In this document: positions 27,132 through 37,000 of the stretch, piece after piece
Layout of the letters: each line of letters begins with the position of its first letter
How positions within the stretch are numbered: the first letter of the stretch is position 1
NCBI RefSeq assembly: GCF_026627445.1
Contig: NZ_JAPNLJ010000017.1
Coordinates: 102,723-166,722 of the forward strand
Reading direction: 5' to 3'
Length of the DNA stretch: 64,000 bases
Source: Streptomyces sp. H27-H1
GTDB taxonomy: Bacteria > Actinomycetota > Actinomycetes > Streptomycetales > Streptomycetaceae
Notes under the pieces: generated by a model
The model's input: only the letters and a program-made list of their open reading frames with translations
Told to the model about the DNA's origin: nothing
The model's database searches: none
Program-made: the position numbers and the translations under genes

Positions 27132-28256
27132 GTGCAGCACGCAGAAGAAACACCCGAGCGGATCCCGGGACGGCTCCACCGGGCCCGCGCCCTCTACCGC
27201 AACGTCTCCAAACGCAAGATGGCGTGGCTGCTGCTCAAAGACACCGTGAACTCGTGCATCGAGTACCGGATCCTCGGCCTCGCCGCCGAGGCCGCCTTCT
27301 TCACCCTGCTTTCGCTGCCCCCGCTCTTCCTGGGCCTGCTGGGCCTCCTCGGGTACGTGGACGGCTGGTCGGGCGGTACGACCGTCGCCAGCATCGAGGA
27401 GAACATCCTGCGGGCGGTCGGCACCGTGCTCTCCGACCGGGGCGTCAACGACATCGCCAAACCGATGCTCGACGACGTCACCAACCGGGGCCGTCCCGAC
27501 CTGATCTCCCTCGGTTTCGCCTTCGCCCTCTGGTCGGGCTCGCGCGCCGTCAACGTCTTCATCGACACCATCACCGTCATGTACGGGCTCGACGGACATC
27601 GGGGGATCGTCAAGACCCGGCTGCTGGCCTTCGTCCTCTACGTCGCCGCCCTGCTGATCGGCGCCATCGTGCTGCCGCTGATGGTGGTCGGCCCGGACGC
27701 GGTGGTGCGGCTGGTGCCCTGGAGCACGGAGGTGATCGCGGTCCTGTACTGGCCCGTCGTCACGCTGCTCTGCATCGTCTTCCTGACCACGCTCTACCAC
27801 GTGTCCGTCCCGGTCCGCTCGCCCTGGATCGAGGACGTGCCCGGCGCGCTGGTCGCCCTCGCCATGTGGGTGTTCGGCTCGTTCCTGCTGCGGATCTACC
27901 TCACCAACACGGTGGAGGGCCCGACCATCTACGGGTCGCTGGCCGCCCCCGTGGCGATCCTGCTGTGGATCGGCATCTCCGCCTTCGCCGTCCTCGTCGG
28001 GGCCGCCGTCAACGCCGCGATCGACCGGGTCTGGCCCTCGGTGGCCACGGCCGCGGCGCGCGAGGCGAACGAGCGGGTCCGCGAGGCGGAGGCCGCCCAG
28101 CTGGTCGCCCGGGCCGCCGCCTGGCGGGCACTGGCCGAAGGGGAGTCGGAGGACGACGAGGGTGAGGAGGACGGCGGCATGCCCTCGGAGTTCCCGGAGC
28201 GCTGGTCGAAGTTCCTGCCCCCGGAGGACTACCACTCCCGCCTGCGCAAGCACTGA
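27132..28256 (+). CDS. YihY/virulence factor BrkB family membrane protein
   Basis: 374 residues with about six transmembrane helices. Family text: CIEYRILGLAAEAAFFTLLSLPPLFLGLLG, GLAFALWSGSRAVNVFIDTI-like helix, YHVSVP with PWIEDVPGALVALAMW, and YGSLAAPVAILLWIGISAFAVLVGAAVNAAIDR. Function in bacteria unknown; earlier claims of an RNase BN role were withdrawn. C-terminal 60 residues are acidic and cytoplasmic. GTG 27132 with AAGGA upstream. Confidence 0.93.
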   Translation: MQHAEETPERIPGRLHRARALYRNVSKRKMAWLLLKDTVNSCIEYRILGLAAEAAFFTLLSLPPLFLGLLGLLGYVDGWSGGTTVASIEENILRAVGTVLSDRGVNDIAKPMLDDVTNRGRPDLISLGFAFALWSGSRAVNVFIDTITVMYGLDGHRGIVKTRLLAFVLYVAALLIGAIVLPLMVVGPDAVVRLVPWSTEVIAVLYWPVVTLLCIVFLTTLYHVSVPVRSPWIEDVPGALVALAMWVFGSFLLRIYLTNTVEGPTIYGSLAAPVAILLWIGISAFAVLVGAAVNAAIDRVWPSVATAAAREANERVREAEAAQLVARAAAWRALAEGESEDDEGEEDGGMPSEFPERWSKFLPPEDYHSRLRKH

Positions 28257-28292
28257 CCACCGCCGCAGCCTGGTGTCCGTGGCTGATTCCGG

Positions 28293-28769
28293 GTGCGAGG
28301 AACGGCGTCCCGGACGGTTGCCGGAGCGGTGCTCCGGCGGGTCGAGGGGACCGGCGGCGGCATGGTGCTGCCCGACGGCTGCATGGACCTGCTGTGGGTC
28401 GACGGGCGGCTCCTGGTGGCCGGACCCGATACGGCCGGGCACCGCGCCGGAGAGGTCCAGGGCTCCGGATTCGCCGGGATCCGGCTGGCCCCCGGCACGG
28501 CGCCCGCGCTGCTCGGCGTACCGGCCCGCCTCCTGCGCGACCGGCTTGCCCTCGCGCTGAGTCGGCGCGGGCTCGCTCAGGCGGCGGTGGCGGCGGCCGG
28601 ATACGCCGACCAGGAGCACTGCACCCGCGAGGTGCGCGCCCTGGCGGGGACCACCCCGGGGGTCTACGCGGTGGGGCTGGCGGGTTCGGAGGCTTCGGCG
28701 GTTCCGGCGGTTCTGGAGGCGGCGAAGAGGGAGATTCCGGAGCCGTCCGGGTCGAGGACGACGGCGTAG
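28293..28769 (+). pseudogene. Internally deleted AraC-type regulator
   Basis: 158 codons. N-terminus matches the DUF6597/AraC-like sensor start (LRRVEGTGGGMVLPDGCMDLLWVDGRLLVAGPDT, then GFAGIRLAPGTAPALLGVPARLLRD). The text then jumps directly to the last part of an AraC helix-turn-helix, AQAAVAAAGYADQEHCTREVRALAGTTPGVY. The roughly 90-110 residues that normally lie between, including the first helix-turn-helix, are missing. The 3' end overlaps the convergent VOC gene by 106 bases. Either a deletion derivative or, less likely, a reduced functional form. Confidence 0.6.
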
Positions 28770-29101
28770 CGCTGCCCCCAGAAGGCGTCCCAGGGCTTCA
28801 GGTGGCCCGTGTGCCCGGTCTCCGTCAGCTCGGCGTACAGCGAGTCCACCTCGGCGGGGGAGTCGCACAGGAAAGCGAGCCCGACCCGGCCGTCGGTCGT
28901 GGGGCGGGTCCAGGACGGGTCGAAGGAGCGGATGACCTCCTCCGTGTCCCAGCCGATCCGCTGCCCGCCCGGCAAGGCGGCTTCGACGTGCGGCTGGGAG
29001 TCGGCCGCGGCGGGCACGTCGATGCCCAGGCGGCGGTAGAAGGCGAGCGATGCGGCCATGTCGGAGACGACGATGCCGATCATGTCGAGTCGGGGAGTCA
29101 T
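28664..29101 (-). CDS. VOC family protein (glyoxalase/bleomycin resistance fold)
   Basis: 145 residues in two beta-alpha-beta-beta-beta units: LDMIGIVVSDMAASLAFYRRLGIDVP, then HLKPWDAFWGQRYAVVLDPDGSGISLFA. The last strand keeps the conserved DPDGxxxxLF. Metal ligands are not the classic set (no leading His), so it may be a binding protein. The C-terminal 15 residues (AGTAEASEPASPTA) overlap the convergent AraC-type remnant. Confidence 0.88.
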   Translation of the reverse strand: MTPRLDMIGIVVSDMAASLAFYRRLGIDVPAAADSQPHVEAALPGGQRIGWDTEEVIRSFDPSWTRPTTDGRVGLAFLCDSPAEVDSLYAELTETGHTGHLKPWDAFWGQRYAVVLDPDGSGISLFAASRTAGTAEASEPASPTA

Positions 29102-29259
29102 GAGCTCACCGTAGGCGGGCCGGGCCCGGCCGGTCTTGAACGAATCGGACACCGGCGGACGGCCGTCCCCATGGCCGCACGGCCTCATGGCCCCCGGCCT
29201 CATGTCCCCACGGCCCACGGCCCACGGCCCACGGCTCCGCGCGGGGCCGTCCGGGCCGG

Positions 29260-30060
29260 TCACGCGGCGGGGTCCTCGTCCTGGGGCAGGTGGCGGTAGA
29301 CCGTGGCCCGGGAGACGCCGAGAGCGGCGGCGATCGCGGTCGCCCCGCTGCCCGCCAAGTGCATCCGGCGGGCCGCCTCGATCATGGCCGGGCTCATGGA
29401 GGCGGGCCGCCCGCGCCGGCCCCCGGGCACGGGCCGCGCGGCCGCGGGCCCGCCGGATCCGCCCGCTCCACCGGGCCCTTCCGGCCCGTCGAGCAGGCGC
29501 CGTACGCCGTCCAGGACGGCTGCGCGCAGGGCCGGTACCGGGGCGTCGGCGAAGAGCACCACCGGGTCGGAGAGCATCGCGACGGCCTGGGCGGCCCGCA
29601 CCCGCTCCGCGAATCCTGGATCCGCCCCCGCGACCAGGAAGTTGGCCCGGAGCATGGAGTCGCGCAGGCGGGCGAAGGCCGGGCCGGGGGTGACCAGGGC
29701 CATGTCCTGGAGGTTGAGGCGGAGCAGGTGGCGGTGGGTCAGCCAGACGTCGAGGACCCCCTCGATGGCGGCCCACCGCGCCCGCTCCGAGCGGCCGGAG
29801 GCGCCGGTCCTGCCGGGCCCGTCGGCCGCGCCGGATGCCGCCGCGCGGGCCAGGGCGTCCGCCAGATCGCGGAGCATCGGCTCTACGAGGGCGCCGAGGA
29901 TGTCGGCCTTGCCGGGGAAGTGGTAGAGCACCGCCGGCTTGGAGACGCCCACCCGTTCGGCGATCTCCCGCAGTGAGGTCTCGTGGAAGCCGTGGACCCC
30001 GAACAACTCCATGGAGACCCGCAGGATCCGCTTCCGGGTATCGGAAGCCGTCTCGGTCAT
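29260..30060 (-). CDS. TetR regulator with additional C-terminal helix-turn-helix
   Basis: 266 residues. N-terminal TetR DNA-binding domain: FGVHGFHETSLREIAERVGVSKPAVLYHFPGKADIL. The TetR core ends near residue 195, followed by a Gly/Pro-rich linker and a second DNA-binding segment like that of Hin-type resolvases: GRRGRPASMSPAMIEAARRM then GATAIAAALGVSRATVYRHL. TetR proteins usually have one HTH. I chose ATG 30060; GAGGAG lies close upstream. An in-frame ATG at 30138 would add 26 residues. The minus-strand sequence upstream has GAGACGatttacGAGACG, a direct repeat with 12-bp period. Confidence 0.85.
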   Translation of the reverse strand: MTETASDTRKRILRVSMELFGVHGFHETSLREIAERVGVSKPAVLYHFPGKADILGALVEPMLRDLADALARAAASGAADGPGRTGASGRSERARWAAIEGVLDVWLTHRHLLRLNLQDMALVTPGPAFARLRDSMLRANFLVAGADPGFAERVRAAQAVAMLSDPVVLFADAPVPALRAAVLDGVRRLLDGPEGPGGAGGSGGPAAARPVPGGRRGRPASMSPAMIEAARRMHLAGSGATAIAAALGVSRATVYRHLPQDEDPAA

Positions 30061-30344
30061 CGACTCCTCGGACGACGCTACGAGGGTGCTGCCCGTCTCG
30101 TAAATCGTCTCAGAATCTTCCGTTCTGTGGTTCTCCATGGGGAACAGCTTAATGTCCCGCCCGACTTGAGGCCGGACCATAATGGCCGCCACTGACCGAC
30201 GGTAAGCCGGAGTGGGCTCGGTCCGGATGTCCCGTAAAAACAAGTGGCGTGCTCCCGAGGCCGCTTGTTACGGTGGGGACGTTCCCGCCGCTCGGTGCGG
30301 GACCGCAGTTCGGCACGTATGCAGACCCGGAGGTGAGTTCATTG

Positions 30345-30416
30345 ATGACTGTCATGGCGCAGGGCGTTGCCCGCACTCAGAAGACCATCAATGTCACTTC
30401 TGTGGTCTCCGGCTGA
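30345..30416 (+). CDS. Small ORF (23 aa) upstream of rsgA
   Basis: ATG at 30345 preceded by GGAGG (11 bases). Peptide starts MTVMAQGVART and ends INVTSVVSG. It ends 65 bases before the rsgA start. In-frame GTG (30333) and TTG (30342) alternatives exist. An imperfect inverted repeat (ACAAGTGGC/GCCGCTTGT) lies at 30240-30268 upstream. Could be a leader peptide acting on rsgA or an independent micropeptide; no family recognised. Confidence 0.4.
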   Translation: MTVMAQGVARTQKTINVTSVVSG

Positions 30417-30481
30417 CCTCTCACCTCTTTCGCGCCCGGTAGCGGCGCGCATCGCCGGGGCCACCCTGTGAAGGGTTTCCC

Positions 30482-31612
30482 TTGTCTCTCCCCGCTTCCT
30501 CTTCTTCTCTTTCTTCTCTCCCGCAGGCCTCCGGGCTCCCGCACGCCCTGACCCCCTACGGCTGGGACGAGGCGTGGGCGGCCGAGTTCGCCCCGTACGC
30601 CGATCAGGGTCTGCTGCCCGGCCGGGTGGTACGGGTCGACCGCGGCCAGTGCGACGTCATGACGGCGGACGGCATCGTCCGCGCCGACACCGCCTTCGTC
30701 ACCCCGCACGATCCCCTCCGGGTCATCTGCACCGGCGACTGGGCGGTGCTGGAGGCGCACGGCAACCCGCGCTACGTGAAGACGTACCTGCCGCGCCGGA
30801 CCGCGTTCGTGCGCTCCACCTCGTCCAAGCGGTCCGAGGGCCAGATCCTCGCCGCGAACGTCGACCACGCGATCATCGCGGTGTCTCTGGCCGTCGAACT
30901 GGACCTCGGCCGCATCGAGCGGTTCCTCGCGCTCGCCTGGGAATCGGGGGCGCAGCCGCTCGTGGTCCTGACCAAGGCGGATCTCGTCCCGGACCCGGTC
31001 ACCCTCGGACACCTCGTCGAGGACGTGGAGACGGCGGCCCCCGGGGTCGGGGTCCTCACGGTGTCCTCGATGACCGGAGAGGGCACGGACGTGCTCGCGG
31101 CGGTCGTCGGGAGCGGTACGAGCGTGCTCCTCGGAATCTCCGGCGCGGGCAAGTCCACGCTGGCCAACGCCCTTCTCGGGACCTACGTGATGGAGGTCCA
31201 GGAGACGCGCGACGCCGACGGCAAGGGCCGCCACACCACCACGACGCGCAACCTGCTCGCGCTGCCGGGCGGCGGCGTGCTGATCGACACCCCCGGGCTG
31301 CGCGGCGTCGGGCTCTTCGACGCGGAGGCGGGCGTCGGGCAGGTCTTCTCGGAGATCGAGGAGTACGCGGAACGGTGCCGCTTCCACGACTGCGCCCACG
31401 AGGCGGAGCCGGGGTGCGCGGTGCGGGCCGCGCTGGCCTCCGGGGAGCTGTCCGAGCGGCGGATGGAGAGCTACCGCAAGCTGCTGCGTGAGAACCAGCG
31501 GATCGTCGCGAAGACCGATGCGAGGCTCCGCTCGGAGCTCAAGCGGGACTGGCGGCTCCGCTCGGCGGAGGGCCGCGCGAACTACTCCGCGAAGCGCACC
31601 GGCCGGGCCTGA
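30482..31612 (+). CDS. rsgA: Ribosome small subunit-dependent GTPase A
   Basis: 376 residues; circularly permuted GTPase of 30S maturation. Order is OB-fold, G4 (VVLTKADLV), G1 (GISGAGKSTLANALLG), G3 (LIDTPGLRGVGL), then the zinc knuckle CRFHDCAHEAEPGCAV, as in RsgA/YjeQ. Start TTG 30482 follows GAAGGG. It ends in a strong hairpin at 31648. Streptomycetes often carry another copy near aroA; the neighbours here differ, so this may be a paralogue. Confidence 0.93.
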   Translation: MSLPASSSSLSSLPQASGLPHALTPYGWDEAWAAEFAPYADQGLLPGRVVRVDRGQCDVMTADGIVRADTAFVTPHDPLRVICTGDWAVLEAHGNPRYVKTYLPRRTAFVRSTSSKRSEGQILAANVDHAIIAVSLAVELDLGRIERFLALAWESGAQPLVVLTKADLVPDPVTLGHLVEDVETAAPGVGVLTVSSMTGEGTDVLAAVVGSGTSVLLGISGAGKSTLANALLGTYVMEVQETRDADGKGRHTTTTRNLLALPGGGVLIDTPGLRGVGLFDAEAGVGQVFSEIEEYAERCRFHDCAHEAEPGCAVRAALASGELSERRMESYRKLLRENQRIVAKTDARLRSELKRDWRLRSAEGRANYSAKRTGRA

Positions 31613-31647
31613 CACCCCGGACCCGGGGCTCCGGCCCCGGCTTCCCT

Positions 31648-31678
31648 TAGCCCCTCCCGCCACCTGCGGGAGGGGCTA
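31648..31678 (+). terminator. Hairpin terminator after rsgA
   Basis: Perfect 13-bp stem TAGCCCCTCCCGC with GCGGGAGGGGCTA and 5-base loop. No T-run follows, as is common in actinobacteria. It may act bidirectionally for the convergent PPOX gene. Confidence 0.8.
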
Positions 31679-31801
31679 CGGCCGCTCACGCCCCCGGCCG
31701 GCTGCCGGCCCGTTCGGGTGGTGCCCCGCAAGGGACGGCCTGGGTCCGGGCCGACGGCCCGGGCCAGGCCCCCGACGACGGACTGGGTCACGCTCGACGG
31801 C

Positions 31802-32176
31802 CTAGGCCAGGCCCCAGGCGAGGACGCGGTCCGGGTGGATGCGGATGACCTCCGGGCTGAAGTGGGGGCCCAGGGAGTGCGGGCCCACCTCCAGCGTGGC
31901 GCGGCCGCGGATCTCGATGCCGCGGACCTGCCACGGGCGGGTGCTGACCAGGTCGTCCACGACCAGTGACAGCCGGGGGTTCGTGGTGAGGTTGCGCCAC
32001 TTCTTCGTCGTGCCCATCGCCAGCCCGCCCACCAGGACCGTCCCGTCGTCCTGCGGGAAGAATCCCACCGGGTTCGCCTGCGGCTGCCCGGCCGCGTCCA
32101 CCGTCGCGAGCCGGCCCAGGTGCTGCGAACGCAGGTATGCCAGTTCGGCTTCACTGAAACCCTTGAACTCCGTCAT
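31802..32176 (-). CDS. PPOX class F420-dependent oxidoreductase
   Basis: 124-residue split-barrel flavin/deazaflavin-binding protein. Text: RSQHLGRLATVDAAGQPQANPVGFF, GGLAMGTTKKWRNLTTNPRLSLVVDDL, and WQVRGIEIRGRATLEVG. Matches the actinobacterial F420-dependent PPOX subgroup; acts on unknown substrate with reduced F420. ATG at 32176. Confidence 0.88.
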   Translation of the reverse strand: MTEFKGFSEAELAYLRSQHLGRLATVDAAGQPQANPVGFFPQDDGTVLVGGLAMGTTKKWRNLTTNPRLSLVVDDLVSTRPWQVRGIEIRGRATLEVGPHSLGPHFSPEVIRIHPDRVLAWGLA

Positions 32177-32305
32177 GGGGGAGACGATCCCACCCGGATC
32201 CGCTCGGCGCATCGGGCCGAGGACCTAGCCGGGCCTACGCCGAAAGCCCCGTCCGGCGGACTGGGCCCAGGACCAGGGGGCGCAGGACTCGGCGCACCCC
32301 CACGC

Positions 32306-32797
32306 CTACGCCCACAGCACCGTCCCCACCCAGGCCCCCACCACCAGCAGGCACGCGAACAGCTCCACCAGCACGCTCGTCCCCACCGCCCGCATCACCG
32401 CCCGTACCGACGCCCACGCCTCCCCGTGGCTGCCCAGACGGCGCCGTTCGCACAGGTAGATGCCGCCCACGAAGCCCGGGACCGCCCCCAGCACCGGCAC
32501 CAGCACGAAGCCCAGTACCGCCCCCGCACCCGCGTGCACCACCATCCGGCGGGTGACGCCCACCCCCCGGAGCCGCCGCGGGGGCAGCTGCCACTTCACC
32601 ACCTGCACCACCAGCAGCAGCGCCGTCGCACCCACCAGCAGGCCCCACGCCACCGACGACTGCTCGTGCAGTGCCCACCACAGGAGTCCGGCCCAGACCA
32701 GCAAGGTGCCGGGGGCGCCGGGGACCAGTACCCCGAGCAGTCCGAGCACCAGCACCAGCCCCACCAGGAGCAGCTGGGGCAGCTGAGGCAGATCCAT
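32306..32797 (-). CDS. DUF456 membrane protein
   Basis: 163 residues with four to five hydrophobic helices. Family text: LLVGLVLVLGLLGVLVPGAPGTLLVWAGLLWWA, and a glycine-zipper-rich segment AGAGAVLGFVLVPVLGAVPGFVGGIYLCERRRLG. Inner-membrane protein of unknown function, DUF456 family. 24 bases from the start region of the LuxR-type gene's 3' end on the same strand. Confidence 0.88.
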   Translation of the reverse strand: MDLPQLPQLLLVGLVLVLGLLGVLVPGAPGTLLVWAGLLWWALHEQSSVAWGLLVGATALLLVVQVVKWQLPPRRLRGVGVTRRMVVHAGAGAVLGFVLVPVLGAVPGFVGGIYLCERRRLGSHGEAWASVRAVMRAVGTSVLVELFACLLVVGAWVGTVLWA

Positions 32798-32821
32798 CTG
32801 CTCAGCCTGCCCGGCCCCGGG

Positions 32822-33808
32822 CTATCGAGCCACCCAGCCCCGTTCGTACGCGTGCCAGCCCAGCTGGAGCCGGGTCGTGACCCCGGACAGCTCCATGAGG
32901 CCCTTGACCCGGCGCTGCACCGTCCGCAGGCCCAGCTCCAGGTGCTTCGCCACGCTCGCGTCCGTCATCCCCGCCAACAGGAGGGTGAGGATCTCCAGAT
33001 CCGTGGCATCCGGTCCGCCGCCCGATTCCTCCGGCGCCCCCGTGGAGCCCAGCCGCAGCGGCAGCGACTCCCGCCAGACCGCCTCGAAGAGGCCCATCAG
33101 GGACTCCAGCAGCCCCGACGCGTGCACGACCAGCGCCGCCGGCTCCGCGCCGCGCGCCGTCAGCGGCACCATCGCGAGCGTCCGGTCCGCGATCACCAGT
33201 TTGGTCGGCACCTGGCCCGTCACCCGGATGTGCTCGCCGCGCGCCAGCGCCGTGGATGCCTCGCGGATCCCCCTCGGCAGGGTGAGCACCTCCCGTTCGA
33301 TGACCACCCGGTACGCCACGCCCCGTACGGCCGCCCGCTCCTCCGCCTCGTTCTCCGTCCCCGTCACCACCTGCGGCCGGCCGCTGACCAGCGCGCACAC
33401 CTCCTCCGCCGCGCCGAGCTGGAGCTGGTGGAAGCGGTGGGCCACCGCGCTCGCCCCCGTCACCACCTCCACCAGGTCGTACACGGCCGGCTCGGCGGCC
33501 TCCGCCCGGTACTCCTGCGCCAGCAGGGCCGCCGTCAGCTCCGCCTGCTCCAGCTCGTGCCGCTGCTGGGTGAGCAGCGCGCCCAGTGCCACCCCCGGCG
33601 GGGCCGCCACCCATCGGCCGGGGCGGGCCGAGGACTGGGCGGCGAGCCCGTGCCGTTCGAGGTGGCGCAGGGTCCGTTCGGTCTGCTGCTCCGGCAGTGT
33701 CAGCCGGTGCGCGAGGTCCGGTATCTCCGCGGCCCCCAGCGCGACCAGCGCGCGGTAAGCCGACTCCTGTCCTTCGTCCAGGCCTATCGCACTCAGCAAC
33801 TCGTCCAC
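32822..33808 (-). CDS. TrmB-LuxR type transcriptional regulator
   Basis: About 328 residues. N-terminal TrmB-like winged helix (LSAIGLDEGQESAYRALVALGAAEIPDLAHRLTLPEQQTERTLRHLE), central phospholipase-like sensing domain, and C-terminal LuxR helix-turn-helix (LEILTLLLAGMTDASVAKHLELGLRTVQRRVKGLM). This architecture is common in Streptomyces; targets unknown. GTG 33808 follows GAGAGGG; an in-frame GTG at 33847 is open but has no ribosome-binding site. Confidence 0.85.
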   Translation of the reverse strand: MDELLSAIGLDEGQESAYRALVALGAAEIPDLAHRLTLPEQQTERTLRHLERHGLAAQSSARPGRWVAAPPGVALGALLTQQRHELEQAELTAALLAQEYRAEAAEPAVYDLVEVVTGASAVAHRFHQLQLGAAEEVCALVSGRPQVVTGTENEAEERAAVRGVAYRVVIEREVLTLPRGIREASTALARGEHIRVTGQVPTKLVIADRTLAMVPLTARGAEPAALVVHASGLLESLMGLFEAVWRESLPLRLGSTGAPEESGGGPDATDLEILTLLLAGMTDASVAKHLELGLRTVQRRVKGLMELSGVTTRLQLGWHAYERGWVAR

Positions 33809-34000
33809 CCAACCCTCTCGGCACCGTTCCTGGCGGGAAGCGGCCACGGCGCAAACCCGCCGCCGACATCATCGCCGCACCCCCCGGCACTCTGCCAAGG
33901 TGACGCCACCGCAGCACCAACATCCGCTGGCCAGAAGCCATTTACGCGGCCCTTTCGCCGTGCAATGCACTAGTTGGCCGGAATTCACCTGGGGAGAGCG

Positions 34001-37000
34001 ATGCGCCCGATATCGCGTACGGCAATGGGAGCCGCCATCGCGGCCGTCCTGGCCGTCACGGCCGTGGGTCCGTCCACGGCACAGCCGAGCGAGGGAGCGT
34101 CCGGAGCCGGGGCCGCCGCCGTGAAGAAGCCCCTCGTCGGCAGCGGGGCGGCCGCGCAGCAGCCCACCGCGCCCGTCACGGTGACCCTGGTCACCGGTGA
34201 CCGGATCCTGGTCTCCACCGACGCGGCGGGCCGCACCGCCGCCACCGCGATGCCCCGCGAGGACGGCTCGCAGCCGCTCGTGCAGACCCGCCAGTCGGGC
34301 AAGGACCTCTACGTCTACCCCGAGGGCGCGGTCAAGGCGCTCGCCGCGGGCAAGGCCGACGAGGAGCTCTTCAACGTCACCGGCCTGATCCGGCAGGGCT
34401 ACGACGACGCGCACGCCGAGAAGCTCCCGCTCATCGCGGTGTACGAGGGTTCCGCGAGCCCCGCGCGCAGCGCCCCGCCGGTACCGCGCGGCGCCGAGCG
34501 CTCGCTCGTCCTCGGCTCCATCGGCGGCGTCGCGCTCGCCGCCGACAAGGAGAAGGCCGCCGACTTCTGGGCCGACGTCACCGGCGCCAACGTGAACCCC
34601 CACTCCCGCTCGGCCGCCTCCGCCCCGCTGAAGAAGCTGTGGCTGGACGGCAGGGTCCAGGCGAACCTGGAGCGTTCCACCAAGCAGGTGGGCGCCACCG
34701 CCGCGTGGGCCGCCGGGTTCGACGGCACGGGCACCAAGGTCGCCGTCCTCGACACCGGCACCGACCTCGAACACCCCGACCTCAAGGGCCGGGTCGCCGC
34801 AGCCGAGAACTTCACCGACTCCGACACCGTCGAGGACCGCCAGGGCCACGGCACCCACACCATCTCCACCGTCGGCGGCTCCGGCGCGGCCGGCGCGGGC
34901 GCGAAGAAGGGCGTCGCCCCAGGCGCCCAGCTGCTCAGCGGCAAGGTCCTCAACGACTCCGGCTACGGCCTGGATTCGTGGATCATCGCGGGCATGCAGT
35001 GGGCCGTCGACAGCAAGGCCGACGTGGTCTCCATGAGCCTCGGAGACCCCTCCCAACTGTCCTGCGACGACCCGATGGCCGCCGCCACCGAGGCCCTGGC
35101 CAAGAGCAGCGGCACCCTCTTCGTCATCGCCGCCGGCAACTCCGGCCCCGGCAACAACACCGTGTCCTCGCCCGGTTGCGCGCCCAGCGTGCTGACCGTC
35201 GGAGCCGTGGACCGCGACGACAAGACCGCCTCCTTCTCCAGCCGCGGCCCGGCCGGCCTGGAGCACACCCTCAAGCCCGAGATCGCCGCCCCCGGGGTCG
35301 GGATCTCGGCCGCCGCCGCGGGCGGACGCGGGGTGTACGCGTACCAGTCCATGTCCGGTACCTCGATGGCCACCCCGCACGTCGCGGGCGCCGCCGCCAT
35401 CGTCAAGCAGCGCCACCCCGACTGGACCCCGCAGCAGATCAAGGCCGCCCTGGTCGGATCCGCCAACACCGCGGTCCCGGGCGACGTACGGGAGACCGGC
35501 GGCGGCCGCCTCGACGTCAAGGCCGCCATCGACACCACCGTCACCAGCGCCCCCGCGGTCCAGGGCGGCACCTACAACTGGCCGCAGGACCGCAGCGACC
35601 GCGCGAGCGCCGAGGTCCCGTACACCAACACGGGCACCAAGCCCGTCATGCTGAGCCTCTCCGTCGAGAAGGTCACAGGCAACGACGGCTCCGCCGTCCG
35701 CAGCCAGGTCGCCCGCCTCGACAAGCGCACCGTGACCGTACCGGCCGGCGCCACCGTCAAGGTGCCGCTCGCCCTGGACCCCTCCGCGAAGCTGGAGCGC
35801 TCCCAGTACGGGGACGTGACCGGCCGGGTCGTCGCCGAGGCGAACGGCGTGCGCGTCTCCACCCCCTTCTCCCTCTACGTGGAGCCGGAGACGGTCACGC
35901 TGCGCGTCAAGCTCATCGACCGCGCGGGCAAGCCGGCCTCCGGCCCGTCCTCCCTGGACGTGATCGGCACCGACGACGCCTCCGGTGAGCGCCGCTTCAA
36001 CGACGGCTCCGCCGACCAGGTCTACCGGGTCCGCCCGGGCTCGTACTTCCTCTCCGCCTTCGTCGGAACCCCCGACGCCGGCGAGAACGCCGAGATGACC
36101 GACTCGCTCACCTACCTCGGCCGCCCGCAGACCGAGGTCGGGAAGGACACGGTGATCGTGCTGGACGCCCGCAAGGCGGCCCGGCTGAGCATCGCCACCG
36201 ACAAGCCCACCGAGGCGCGCAGCACCACCCTCGCCTTCGCCCGTTCCTGGGGCGAGTCCTGGCTGCACGCCGGCACCGCCATGGGCGGCCGTACCATCCG
36301 CGGCTACTACGCCTCGGTCGACGGCAAGGCCAAGGAGGGCGACTTCGAGTTCGGCAGCTACTGGCGGGCGGCCGCGCCGCTGCTCTCCGAGCTGAAGGCG
36401 AACGGCGGCCCGGTGCTGCACCCGCTCACCGCGTCCACCGGCAGCGACAACCTCGACGGGACCGGCAGCGCCCCGCTCGTCAACGCGGGTACGGGTACGG
36501 CCGAGGAGCTCGCCGCCGTCGCCGCCAAGGGCGCGATCGTCCTGGTCAAGTCCGCGGACGCCGCGATGTACCAGGTCGCGGAAGACGCGAAGGCGGCCGG
36601 CGCCAAGGGCGTCCTCGCCTACCGTGACGCCCCCGGCCGCTGGCAGGCCTTCACCGGTTACGCGGGCGGCGCCCTGCCCGTCATCTCGGTGGAGTCCGGC
36701 GAGGGGCAGGCCCTGCTGGCCCGGCTGGGCAAGGGCAAGGTCACGCTGAGCTGGAAGGGCAGCGCGAAGAGCCCGTACGTCTACAACCTCGCGCAGATCG
36801 AGAAGGGCCAGGTCCACGGCGACCGTACCTACCGGGTGCGCGACCGCGAGCTCGGCGCCGCCCTGTCGGCCTACCAGTCGATGGGCGTCGCCGCCGACTA
36901 CACCGATCTCACCGGCGCCTACCGCCCGATCGGCAGCGCCGTGTACTTCGGCGGCATCGACACCGTCGCGGTACCGGGCAAGCGCACCGAGTACTACTCC

